A stretch of 64,000 nucleotides of DNA from CAXTSE01 sp035554115 (GTDB lineage Bacteria > Actinomycetota > Actinomycetes > Actinomycetales > Microbacteriaceae), in contig DATMIW010000070.1 of assembly GCA_035554115.1 (NCBI GenBank), positions 52,953 to 116,952 on the forward strand, in the 5' to 3' direction. Below the pieces are notes generated by a model, which made no database searches, was not told the DNA's origin, and saw only the letters and a list, made by a program, of their open reading frames with translations. Shown in pieces: positions 8,208-15,895 of this stretch (its first letter is position 1; each line of letters starts with the position of its first letter). A program made the translations under genes and the position numbers.

Positions 8208-9067
8208 CCCGCCTGAGCATCCCCAAGACCTACAAGCTGGCAATCGGCGGTGCGTTCCCGCGCAGCGAGTCGGGTCGCAGTTACACCGTGCAGAGCGCAG
8301 ATGGCGGATTCTTGGCGAATGCCGCCCAGGCAAGCCGCAAAGACGCTCGGGACGCCGTGGTCGCCGCCCGCGCCGCACAGCCTGGCTGGGCCGCCGCCAC
8401 TGCCTACAACCGCGGCCAGGTGCTCTATCGCATCGCCGAGCTGCTCGACGGCCGCCGGGCGCAGTTCATCGAGGAAATCGTTGCCACCGAGGGCGTTAGC
8501 GCCGCCGACGCTGCAGTGCAGGTTGACGCCGCCACCGATACGTGGATCTGGTACGCCGGCTGGGCAGACAAGTTCGCCCAGGTGGTCGGGGCCGGCAATC
8601 CCGTCGCGGGCCCGTACTTCAACCTTTCGGTTCCCGAGCCGACGGGCGTGGTTGCCGCAATCGCACCCCAGGGCGTTACCGGCGCATCCCTCCTTGGCAC
8701 CGTCGCCGTCATCGCACCGGCGATTGTGAGCGGAAACACCGTCGTCGTTATCGCCGACGAAACGCGGCCTCTCAGCGCTATCAGCCTCGCTGAGGTTCTC
8801 GCCACGAGTGATGTGCCGGGGGGAGTGGTGAATGTCCTCACCGGACTGCCAGCAGAGATCGCTCCCTGGCTGGCGTCCCATTCCGATGTCAACGCCCTCG
8901 ACATGGCCGGCGCCGGCGCCCTCGACTGGGTCAACCTCGAGATTGCCGCCGCCGAGACCCTCACGCGCATTGTTCGTCCGGTGCCGGGCATTCCCGAGCA
9001 GTCTCTCGAGCGCATCCTGTCCTTCATCGAGACGAAGACCGTCTGGCACACGAAAGGCCTGCTCTAG
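8204..9067 (+). CDS. Aldehyde dehydrogenase-like protein lacking the catalytic domain
   Basis: A 287-aa protein that aligns by eye with the N-terminal NAD-binding half of ALDHs: WIWYAGWADKFAQVVG parallels WFFYYAGWADKLDYAG in its neighbour, then PTGVVAAIAPQG, GNTVVVIADETRPLSA and DVPGGVVNVLTG. The FTGS turn is replaced by LDMAGAG, and the LELGGK Glu and the catalytic Cys are absent. No frameshift remnant of the missing half follows; the frame ends cleanly and the next gene overlaps by one base. It therefore looks like a maintained non-catalytic partner or assembly factor for the preceding enzyme rather than decay. Confidence 0.85.
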   Translation: MTRLSIPKTYKLAIGGAFPRSESGRSYTVQSADGGFLANAAQASRKDARDAVVAARAAQPGWAAATAYNRGQVLYRIAELLDGRRAQFIEEIVATEGVSAADAAVQVDAATDTWIWYAGWADKFAQVVGAGNPVAGPYFNLSVPEPTGVVAAIAPQGVTGASLLGTVAVIAPAIVSGNTVVVIADETRPLSAISLAEVLATSDVPGGVVNVLTGLPAEIAPWLASHSDVNALDMAGAGALDWVNLEIAAAETLTRIVRPVPGIPEQSLERILSFIETKTVWHTKGLL

Positions 9068-9492
9068 TGCCCGCAGCCCAACGCCCCGCATCGCGATCCG
9101 GATCCCAACGCCCCGGATCCCGGCGCCCTGCGTCCCAACGCCCCGGCGACCGCTACGGAGACCCCAAGGTCCGCCGCACGGGCCTCGCGCCCGGCCTACT
9201 CGGCGCCATCGCGCTCCTGGCCGGTCTTGCGCTCATCGACAGCCCCGGCTTCATCGTCATCCGCTATCTCGTGGCGATTCTCGCGATCATCGTCGGGGTC
9301 TTCGCCTTCCAGGCTCGCCAGTGGTGGTGGTTGCCGCTTCTCGCGGCGATTGCGGTCATCTGGAACCCGGTATTTCCGCTGGACTGGAGCGGACAAGCCT
9401 GGGTCGGCGCTCAGTACATTGCCGTCCTGGTCTTCGTGATCGCCGGGGTGCTCATCAAGGTGCCAACAACAGAAGAAGACACCAGACGCTGA
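9067..9492 (+). CDS. Small membrane protein, last gene of deoC operon (possibly DUF6804)
   Basis: A 141-aa protein. The N-terminus (residues 1-36) is a repetitive basic and proline-rich tail built from repeats of SQRPG/SRRPAS, mirrored in the DNA by repeated cccaacgcccc words (about 9075-9150). Four hydrophobic helices follow (GLLGAIALLAGLALI, IRYLVAILAIIVGVFAF, WWWLPLLAAIAVIWN, YIAVLVFVIAGVLI). The pattern QWWWLPLLAAIAVIWNP resembles DUF6804, from memory. Its GTG shares one base with the preceding stop. Function unknown. Confidence 0.72.
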   Translation: MPAAQRPASRSGSQRPGSRRPASQRPGDRYGDPKVRRTGLAPGLLGAIALLAGLALIDSPGFIVIRYLVAILAIIVGVFAFQARQWWWLPLLAAIAVIWNPVFPLDWSGQAWVGAQYIAVLVFVIAGVLIKVPTTEEDTRR

Positions 9493-9647
9493 TTTCGGGG
9501 TCCGTCTGATAGATTAGATTCTGCGAACCACCCACCGGCCAAAGCCGGGTCTGGGAGCTTGTCGGATCGCATCCAGGATCACCTTCTTACACTCGATCCG
9601 CTCGAGAACCGCTTTCACCGTTCTTGCTCGGATCACTCAGGAGCACC

Positions 9648-11774
9648 ATGGCCACATCCGGCCAGAAGAGATCGTCTCAACGCAGCACGACGAAACGTCC
9701 TGCGGCGTCGCGGCGTCGTGCGCACCACGACGAGGCGGGTGTCATCCCCGTATTGGCGCGCACAGTCCGCACAATCGAGAACTCTGCCGAGCGCGGCAAG
9801 GTCAACGCCTCGAACCGCACCCGGTTCCGTGTCGTGGCCGTTCTCGTGCGTGAGGAGCGGGCGCGCATCAAATCCGATGTTCACCTCACGGATGCCGAGC
9901 GCACAAAAGAACTGACGCGCCTTGACGGGATTGCCACCATCATGGCGAAGACCGCGTCACGCGACACCAGCCTGATTCAGCTGCTCACCGACAATGCCCC
10001 GCTCACGCCGGCTGCCCAGGAGATGCGCCGCGCGATGCTGATGGAAGCCGGCAGCGAGCTGAGCCCCGAAGACCTCATCGTGGTGACCGAGGCGCCAGCC
10101 AAACCCGCCGAAGAAGAGCGTCAGGTTGTTCCGCGATCTGTTCAGCAGTTCCAAATGTCGAACCCGTTCCTGGCACCCGACTTCAGCAATGTGCAGCCCG
10201 TCGCATCCACGGCCGGCCGACTTGCAAACTGGGATCTCATCGATCCGCTTTTCCGGTCGTTCGAGATGGGAGGCGGGGGCGCTGCCACCATGAACCTTCC
10301 GGCCCCACGCACCCTCGACACCCCGGGCGGAACGCCCCTGATGATTCACCAGGCGCGCTTCGTCGAAAGTGCGCGGGCAGGCCACCGAACCTATCTGCTG
10401 GCCGACGAACCCGGACTCGGCAAGACCGCGCAGGCCTTGCTCGCGGCCGACGTAACCGGATCCTTTCCGCTTCTCGTGGTCGTGCCCAACGTCGTCAAAG
10501 TTAACTGGGCGCGCGAGGTCGACAAGTGGATCCCGCAGCGCCAGGCAACTGTCGTTCACGGCGACGGCGAAGATCTCGACGCATTCGCCGATGTCGTCAT
10601 TGTCAACTACGAGGTTCTCGACCGCCACACCGCCTGGCTCTCTCGGCGCGGTTTCAAGGGCATGGTCGTCGACGAGGCGCATTTCATCAAGAACAAAGAG
10701 TCGCAGCGGTCCCGCCACGTGCAGTCGCTGTCGCGCAGCATCCGGGCGACCTATTCGGATGCGCTGTTCATCGCGCTCACCGGTACGCCCCTGATCAACC
10801 AGATCGAAGACTTCCGAATGATCTGGCAGTACCTCGGCTGGATCGACGAGAAGAACCCCCTTCCGCGCCTCATGCGCAAGCTGGAGGAGACCGAACTGAG
10901 CCCGGGTGAACCCGGATTCTTCGCCGCCGCACGCACCGCTGTCGTGGACATGGGCATTGTGCGCCGCAAAAAGGTGGATGTCGCAGCCGACATTCCCGCG
11001 CGCCGCATAGCCGACATTCCGGTTGAACTCGACGGCGAATCCGGTCGTTCGATCCACGCGGCCGAAGCGGCTCTCGTCAATCGGCTCGTCGAACGCTACC
11101 GCCGGGTTCGCGCGACGCGACCCGATGTCGACAGCCTCGAGCTCATCCGTCTCGTTGCCTCTGCAGAACTCGAAGAGACGTCGGGCGCATCGGGCGGCGA
11201 CAATGTTTTCGCCATGGTGCGGCGCATTGGCCAGGCCAAGGCGACACCTGCGGCCGACTACACGGTCAACCTGGCCCGCAATGTGGGCAAGGTGGTGTTC
11301 TTCGCGAAGCACATCGACGTCATGGACGAGGCCGAACGCCATTTTGCCGCAGCAGGAATCCGCACCGTCAGCATTCGTGGTGAACAGTCGACGAAGGCCC
11401 GTACAGCCGCGCTTGACGCGTTCACGAACGATCCCGAGGTGTCAGTGATCGTGTGTTCGCTGACCGCTGCGGGGGTGGGCATCAACCTTCAGGCGGCATC
11501 GAACGTGGTTCTCGCCGAACTCAGTTGGACCAACGCCGAGCAGACCCAGGCCATCGACCGCGTCCACCGCATTGGGCAAGAGCTTCCGGTGACAGCGTGG
11601 CGAATTATCGCCGCCGGCACCATCGACAGCCGCATCAGCGAACTGATCGACGCGAAGGCCGGTCTCGCCGCACGCGCTCTTGATGGCGCCGAAACTACCG
11701 AAATGGATGACAGCTCGGTTCAGCTCGAGGCTCTTGTCACCCTTCTCCGCTCCGCAATCGCGGAGGACGACTAA
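9648..11774 (+). CDS. SNF2-family DEAD/DEAH helicase
   Basis: A 708-aa ATP-dependent DNA translocase. After a basic N-terminal tail and a novel helical region (residues 1-220) come the two RecA domains: Walker A DEPGLGKTAQ (about 252-260), VVVPNVVKVNW (Ia), VVDEAHFIKN (DEAH, about 339), LTGTPLINQ (III), VCSLTAAGVGINLQ (V) and QAIDRVHRIGQ (VI, about 640). The spacing matches Swi2/Snf2 proteins. AGGAG precedes ATG 9648. Upstream (9493-9647) is a 155-bp gap with a TAGATT repeat near 9510 that may be its promoter. It overlaps the Stealth gene by one base (TAATG). Confidence 0.9.
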   Translation: MATSGQKRSSQRSTTKRPAASRRRAHHDEAGVIPVLARTVRTIENSAERGKVNASNRTRFRVVAVLVREERARIKSDVHLTDAERTKELTRLDGIATIMAKTASRDTSLIQLLTDNAPLTPAAQEMRRAMLMEAGSELSPEDLIVVTEAPAKPAEEERQVVPRSVQQFQMSNPFLAPDFSNVQPVASTAGRLANWDLIDPLFRSFEMGGGGAATMNLPAPRTLDTPGGTPLMIHQARFVESARAGHRTYLLADEPGLGKTAQALLAADVTGSFPLLVVVPNVVKVNWAREVDKWIPQRQATVVHGDGEDLDAFADVVIVNYEVLDRHTAWLSRRGFKGMVVDEAHFIKNKESQRSRHVQSLSRSIRATYSDALFIALTGTPLINQIEDFRMIWQYLGWIDEKNPLPRLMRKLEETELSPGEPGFFAAARTAVVDMGIVRRKKVDVAADIPARRIADIPVELDGESGRSIHAAEAALVNRLVERYRRVRATRPDVDSLELIRLVASAELEETSGASGGDNVFAMVRRIGQAKATPAADYTVNLARNVGKVVFFAKHIDVMDEAERHFAAAGIRTVSIRGEQSTKARTAALDAFTNDPEVSVIVCSLTAAGVGINLQAASNVVLAELSWTNAEQTQAIDRVHRIGQELPVTAWRIIAAGTIDSRISELIDAKAGLAARALDGAETTEMDDSSVQLEALVTLLRSAIAEDD

Positions 11775-13384
11775 TGACCGCCGACCTGGAACTCGTGTGG
11801 GAGAACCCGCGTGCCCGATTGGCCGCGCGCCCCGACGTTGTCATGGAGCGGGACCGCTATGCCTTGCGCGACCCTGCGGCGACTCCTCTGTCAGCAATGC
11901 GCGACGATGTGCTGCTGGTGCGCGACGCGCTCGACGACGCCGGAATCGACTACCTGCTCATTCGGGGAGACGACTCGCGGCCCGTGCTCGCCGTCGACCG
12001 CGCCCGTCGCGACGAGGTGCGTGCAGCCTTCGCGGTCGCCTTTGCCGCCCAGCCGTTCTATGCGCGGGTCGAAGGAACGGCCAAGCCCAGCGAGGTGCTC
12101 CTCGCTGACGGCCGACTCCCGTCGCCAGGCAAAGCCGATGTGCTTCGGCTCTATCGCCGTCGCGTGACCGACGCGGGTCGTCTCTGGCGCCCCGTTGCTT
12201 CAGCCGTCTTCATCGAGTTCTGGCGCTTCGGCGAAACGGATCTGCTGGCGCCCCGTGAGAACGCGATAACCCGTCGGGTGCTGCCGCGCGTCGACGCTAT
12301 CGAGACGAAGGTCCAGAGATTCGGAGCCGAATGGCCGACTCTCGTGGGCATGTTCGACGAACACGCGAGCGACGTCACCTTTCCGATCGACATGGTGTTC
12401 TCGTGGGTCGACGGTACCGACGTCGAGTTTCAGCGTGAGCGAGCCCGACGCATGGGCAGCTATGTCGTCGGTGAAGGCGATGACTCCGAGGCCCGGTTCC
12501 GCCAGATCGATGAGCTCAAGTTCGCCCTTCGCAGTGTGTATGTCTATGCACCCTGGATACGGAATATCTTCATCGTCACGGATTCTCCACGTCCGGTGTG
12601 GTTGGCCGAGCACCCGCGCGTGCGTGTCGTGCGCAGTTCCGAGTTCTTTGCGGATCCGTCGCACCTGCCCACGTACAACTCGCATGCCGTCGAGGCTCAG
12701 CTCCATCGCATTCCGGGACTGAGCGAATATTTCCTATATTCCAACGACGACATGTTTATCGGGCGACCCATATATCCCGACCTGTTCTATTCGCCGGGCG
12801 GCATCACCAAGTTCGTCGAGGCGACAACCCGCATCGGTTTGGGCGATTCGTCAGCAGAGCGCAGTGGATATGAGAACGCCGCCCGCGTGAACCGCGCGCT
12901 CCTGCGCGAGAAGTTCGGTCGCGTTATCACCCGTCACCTCGAACACTGCGCCACGCCCATGCGGACAAGCGTTATGCGCGAGCTCGAAGCCGAGTTTCCG
13001 GAGGCGATCGCCCGCACAGCGGCGAGTCCGTTCCGATCGGCGACCGATGTGTCGGTCACGAACTCGCTATACCACTACTACTCGCTGTTTACCGGGCGCG
13101 CGGTGACGCAGACGTCGGCTCGCATGCTCTACGTTGAGACGACTCTTGCCACGGCGGCGGGTCAGATGCGGCATCTGCTCTCTGACCGGCGCTATGACTT
13201 CTTCTGCCTGAATGACGGCAGCTTCCCCGAGATCTCGGTCGAAGAGCGCATCGAGAATATTCTCGGTTTTCTCAACGCGTATTTCCCGGTTCCCGCGCCA
13301 TGGGAAGTCGTCAACGAGGTCGAAGCGCACGATCGACACGAGCACGACCGACACGAGCACGAGCAGGTCAGCCAGCTCGACTGA
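11774..13384 (+). CDS. Stealth family protein (sugar-phosphate transferase)
   Basis: A 536-aa protein with the four Stealth conserved regions: CR1 IDMVFSWVDGTD (about residue 205), CR2 RQIDELKFALRSVYVYAPW (about 242), CR3 YFLYSNDDMFIG (about 320) and a CR4-like region FFCLNDGSFPEI (about 480). The family transfers sugar-1-phosphate groups, as in capsular polysaccharide and animal GlcNAc-phosphotransferase. The N-terminal 200 residues have no obvious family. The C-terminus is a His-rich repeat (HDRHEHDRHEHEQ) encoded by a 15-nt tandem duplication. The start overlaps the helicase stop, a curious pairing. Confidence 0.88.
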   Translation: MTADLELVWENPRARLAARPDVVMERDRYALRDPAATPLSAMRDDVLLVRDALDDAGIDYLLIRGDDSRPVLAVDRARRDEVRAAFAVAFAAQPFYARVEGTAKPSEVLLADGRLPSPGKADVLRLYRRRVTDAGRLWRPVASAVFIEFWRFGETDLLAPRENAITRRVLPRVDAIETKVQRFGAEWPTLVGMFDEHASDVTFPIDMVFSWVDGTDVEFQRERARRMGSYVVGEGDDSEARFRQIDELKFALRSVYVYAPWIRNIFIVTDSPRPVWLAEHPRVRVVRSSEFFADPSHLPTYNSHAVEAQLHRIPGLSEYFLYSNDDMFIGRPIYPDLFYSPGGITKFVEATTRIGLGDSSAERSGYENAARVNRALLREKFGRVITRHLEHCATPMRTSVMRELEAEFPEAIARTAASPFRSATDVSVTNSLYHYYSLFTGRAVTQTSARMLYVETTLATAAGQMRHLLSDRRYDFFCLNDGSFPEISVEERIENILGFLNAYFPVPAPWEVVNEVEAHDRHEHDRHEHEQVSQLD

Positions 13385-13408
13385 GCATCAGCCCCTGTGG
13401 GCCGAGCT

Positions 13409-14386
13409 TCAGCCCGCGTGGACCGGAATCGGCATCGTCATCGGCGGGTCCGGCTGCACGCGCGGGGCTGCGTCGGCGATGCGCACGCCCTGCTCGGCCA
13501 GGCGACGGGCTGCCTCGTCTGCGTCGATGTAGTCCAACGCGGCGTACGACCCGAGGGGCACGACCGAGTGGAGAACTGTTGTCGGGTACACGTGGATGGT
13601 GTTGAAGGCGCGGGCGCCGTCACGACCACGAGTTCCGCCGACGGGCACGTTGAGATCCTGGGTGTAGCAGGTCGCCGACGCGACAGACACGGGGATGCCC
13701 GCAAACATGGCCATTGAGGAATAGTGCAGGTGGCCGGCGATGATGCTGCGCACATCCGTGTTTTCGAGAACCTCGGCCAATTCCTGCTGGTTTCTCAGCT
13801 CGACCGACGCAGCAAGATCGAGAACGCTGGGGATGGGCGGGTGATGCATGGCGAGAATCGTGCCGTGCGGAGCAGGGATCGACAGCTCTTCGGCCAGCCA
13901 GTCAAGCTGTGCGCTACTGATTTCACCGTGGTGGAACCCGGGAACAGAGGTGTCGAGGGTGATAACGCGCAGTCCGTTGACGTCGTAGACCCGATCAACG
14001 GGCCGCGCCGACGGCTGCTCGCCCAACAACACCGAGCGGAAGTTGCTGCGATCGTCGTGGTTGCCCATGGCCCAGATCACCTGGGTGCCGAGCCGAGCCG
14101 CCACGGGTTCGACTATTGAGCGGATCCGCTCATAGGCATCCGGCTCGCCCTTGTCTGCCAGATCACCGGTAAAGATGATCGCCTCCGGGCGGCCGTTCGA
14201 CGACTCCAGCTCGGCGAAGAGCTCGCGTAGGTGCCGCTCGCTGTCGATCCGGTTGTACAGCATGCGTCCCCCGCCCAGCAGGTGGGTGTCGCTGATGTGG
14301 ACGAGGAAGTGGTCCGGGCGCGGATATTCAGCGGTCCGGATGTCGACTCGGGTGTCGGTCACAGGTATATCGAAGCAGACGAACAT
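13409..14386 (-). CDS. Metallophosphoesterase (cyclic nucleotide phosphodiesterase, CpdA-like)
   Basis: A 325-aa calcineurin-like phosphoesterase. Metal-ligand motifs are in order: HISDTHL (D.H), FTGDLADKG (GD), AMGNHDD (GNHD), MHHPPIP and AGHLHYSS (GHxH). This arrangement is that of class III cAMP phosphodiesterases (CpdA/Rv0805 type), although substrates vary. The start is uncertain: ATG 14386 or an in-frame GTG at 14362 (VTDTRVDIRT). Neither has a good Shine-Dalgarno. Convergent with the Stealth gene 24 nt away. Confidence 0.87.
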   Translation of the reverse strand: MFVCFDIPVTDTRVDIRTAEYPRPDHFLVHISDTHLLGGGRMLYNRIDSERHLRELFAELESSNGRPEAIIFTGDLADKGEPDAYERIRSIVEPVAARLGTQVIWAMGNHDDRSNFRSVLLGEQPSARPVDRVYDVNGLRVITLDTSVPGFHHGEISSAQLDWLAEELSIPAPHGTILAMHHPPIPSVLDLAASVELRNQQELAEVLENTDVRSIIAGHLHYSSMAMFAGIPVSVASATCYTQDLNVPVGGTRGRDGARAFNTIHVYPTTVLHSVVPLGSYAALDYIDADEAARRLAEQGVRIADAAPRVQPDPPMTMPIPVHAG

Positions 14387-14492
14387 GAACAGCGGGGGAG
14401 GACGCGCGGACCCAATAAGAGGGGTTCCCGATCACGTCACCCGCAATGGGGGCAGACACGCGTACGAACCTTTGCGTAATGTCATGAGCGCA

Positions 14493-14508
14493 CTAGTCGG
14501 GGGACTAG
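14493..14508. repeat. Inverted repeat CTAGTC-gggg-GACTAG
   Basis: A perfect 6-4-6 dyad in the 231-bp gap between the phosphoesterase start and the pabC-like stop, about 107 bp upstream of the phosphoesterase. It could be an operator. There is no T-tract, so it is not an obvious terminator. Confidence 0.5.
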
Positions 14509-14510
14509 CA

Positions 14511-14584
14511 GGCGGCGGTGATCTTGTCATCATTGTGGTCCGGGATACGGGGGTATTCGGAACACGAGACAGGACACCGCCGCC
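14511..14584. repeat. Long-range inverted repeat, 10-bp arms
   Basis: GGCGGCGGTG (14511-14520) and CACCGCCGCC (14575-14584) are perfect complements separated by 54 nt, in the same non-coding gap. They could close a structured RNA or 5' leader of the leftward phosphoesterase gene. No known RNA family is recognisable. Confidence 0.45.
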
Positions 14585-14617
14585 AGTATTTTCTGGCCGT
14601 GTTGTGTCCGGTCGACG

Positions 14618-15505
14618 TCAGCCGGTTCGCGCGCGAAGGGCGGCGTTGATTCCCGCCGTGAGTTCGCCATCTAGGGCGAAGTCGGAACCGTCAATGGCGT
14701 GCAAGGGTGCCGCATGGCGCACGCTCGACACGAGCCACGCGGCATCCGCTCCTGTGAGATCGGAGGGCGTCAGCAGTGCCTGCTCAGTCGCGAAACCTTG
14801 ACTCTCAGCCCAGGCGAAAACATCGGATTGCGTCGTACCCGTGAGGATTCCAAGATCCGTGCGTGGGGTCGAAAGCGTCATTCCACGGCGGATGATCAGA
14901 TTGGACACGGGTCCTTCGAGCAGGAACCCGTCGGAGCTCACGAAGACGACGTCATCTGCGCCCCGCCGACGCGCCTCACGGAGTGCCGCGAGGTTGACGG
15001 CGTAACTCAGAGTTTTGGCTCCAGCCAGCAGCCAGGGGGAGGTCTGCGCCACATTGTGCGCGAGCCCCCGGTCGAGAAGCACGACGCCGATCCCGATAGT
15101 ACGTGTCGCGCGGTAGTCCGGCGCGACCGACGCGTACACCCATCCGGTGGGAGCCGGCTGCCCTTCGACTCCTCGGCTGAGCACGAGCTTGACCTGGGCT
15201 TCGTCGTGATCCGCCATTGTGGCAGCGGCCTCATGAACTGCTGCACGCCACACCCCCAGATCCGGGTGAGGCAGATCGAGTAGAGCGGCGGACTTCGCGA
15301 ACCTGTCCAGATGTGGATTGAGTGCCTGCGGCAGACCGGAGCCGACGCTGATCGTCTCGAAGACTCCATCGCCGCGCGTTGCGGCCACGTCGGTCACGAG
15401 AAGCTGTGGCGATCCGGCGTCGACGAATTCGTAACCGAGAGTCGTCGCTCCATCCGGTGAGAAGAGGATGCGCGCGAGGGTCGCCGTGCTCCTGGGCTCG
15501 GTCAT
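14618..15505 (-). CDS. Aminotransferase class IV, aminodeoxychorismate lyase-like (PabC-like)
   Basis: A 295-aa fold-type IV PLP enzyme. TRGDGVFETISV, HLDRFAKSA, VKLVLSRG, KTLSYAVNLAALREARRRGADDVVF (PLP lysine in KTLSY) and GFLLEGPVSNLII with ILTGTTQ match 4-amino-4-deoxychorismate lyase and branched-chain aminotransferases. With no isoleucine/valine genes near, PabC (p-aminobenzoate for folate) is the better guess. I start at ATG 15505, which overlaps the upstream stop by four bases (ATGA). Confidence 0.85.
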   Translation of the reverse strand: MTEPRSTATLARILFSPDGATTLGYEFVDAGSPQLLVTDVAATRGDGVFETISVGSGLPQALNPHLDRFAKSAALLDLPHPDLGVWRAAVHEAAATMADHDEAQVKLVLSRGVEGQPAPTGWVYASVAPDYRATRTIGIGVVLLDRGLAHNVAQTSPWLLAGAKTLSYAVNLAALREARRRGADDVVFVSSDGFLLEGPVSNLIIRRGMTLSTPRTDLGILTGTTQSDVFAWAESQGFATEQALLTPSDLTGADAAWLVSSVRHAAPLHAIDGSDFALDGELTAGINAALRARTG

Positions 15506-15831
15506 GCGCTCTCGCGATCGTCGAGCATCTTCCACACCGTTTCCGTGAGAGCCGGATAGGCCAGTGCGATCTGCCGCAACATCCGATATTGCACGTCCGG
15601 CGAGGGCATTCGCTCATTGTCGGCGCGGATCAACTCCGCTCGCAGGGTGAGGACGACGAGTTGGTCAACGCTCGGGATCTGCTCCATGAACGCCCACGGG
15701 TCTTCGCCGGCGCGCAGCCTCTCAAATACCACGGTGCTGAGTTCGTCGAGGGCCTCTGCGCGAAGAACTTCGAGGCTTGCGCGGCGCAGGACTCCCGGGG
15801 ATTCCCCAACCGGATCCGACGTGGCGCTCAT
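15502..15831 (-). CDS. Hypothetical protein coupled to pabC-like gene
   Basis: A 109-aa soluble, mostly helical acidic protein that I do not recognise. Visible features are RRASLEVLRAEALDELSTVVFERLRAG and PDVQYRMLRQIALAYPAL. Its stop overlaps the PabC-like start (ATGA). A TAGGCT box lies 7 nt before the ATG (15839-15844), so it is probably the first gene of a two-gene leaderless operon. It is divergent from the J-domain gene. Confidence 0.7.
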   Translation of the reverse strand: MSATSDPVGESPGVLRRASLEVLRAEALDELSTVVFERLRAGEDPWAFMEQIPSVDQLVVLTLRAELIRADNERMPSPDVQYRMLRQIALAYPALTETVWKMLDDRESA

Positions 15832-15838
15832 GAGTTTG

Positions 15839-15844
15839 AGCCTA
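15839..15844 (-). promoter_or_regulatory. Candidate -10 box (TAGGCT) before the 109-aa gene
   Basis: TAGGCT on the minus strand, 7 nt before the ATG at 15831, with no Shine-Dalgarno between. Confidence 0.5.
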
Positions 15845-15883
15845 CGCCGCCGTTCGGGTCAGGCCAGGCAGCGGCACCTCGGT

Positions 15884-15889
15884 TAGCAT
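15884..15889 (+). promoter_or_regulatory. Candidate -10 box (TAGCAT) of the J-domain gene
   Basis: TAGCAT ends 6 nt before the GTG at 15896. The divergent TAGGCT box is only 39 bp away, so the two promoters overlap. Confidence 0.5.
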
Positions 15890-15895
15890 CATCCG

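Noticed and set aside
9957..11342. 461-codon frame antisense to the SNF2 helicase
   Set aside because: The helicase motifs on the plus strand are complete and the antisense product is low-complexity.
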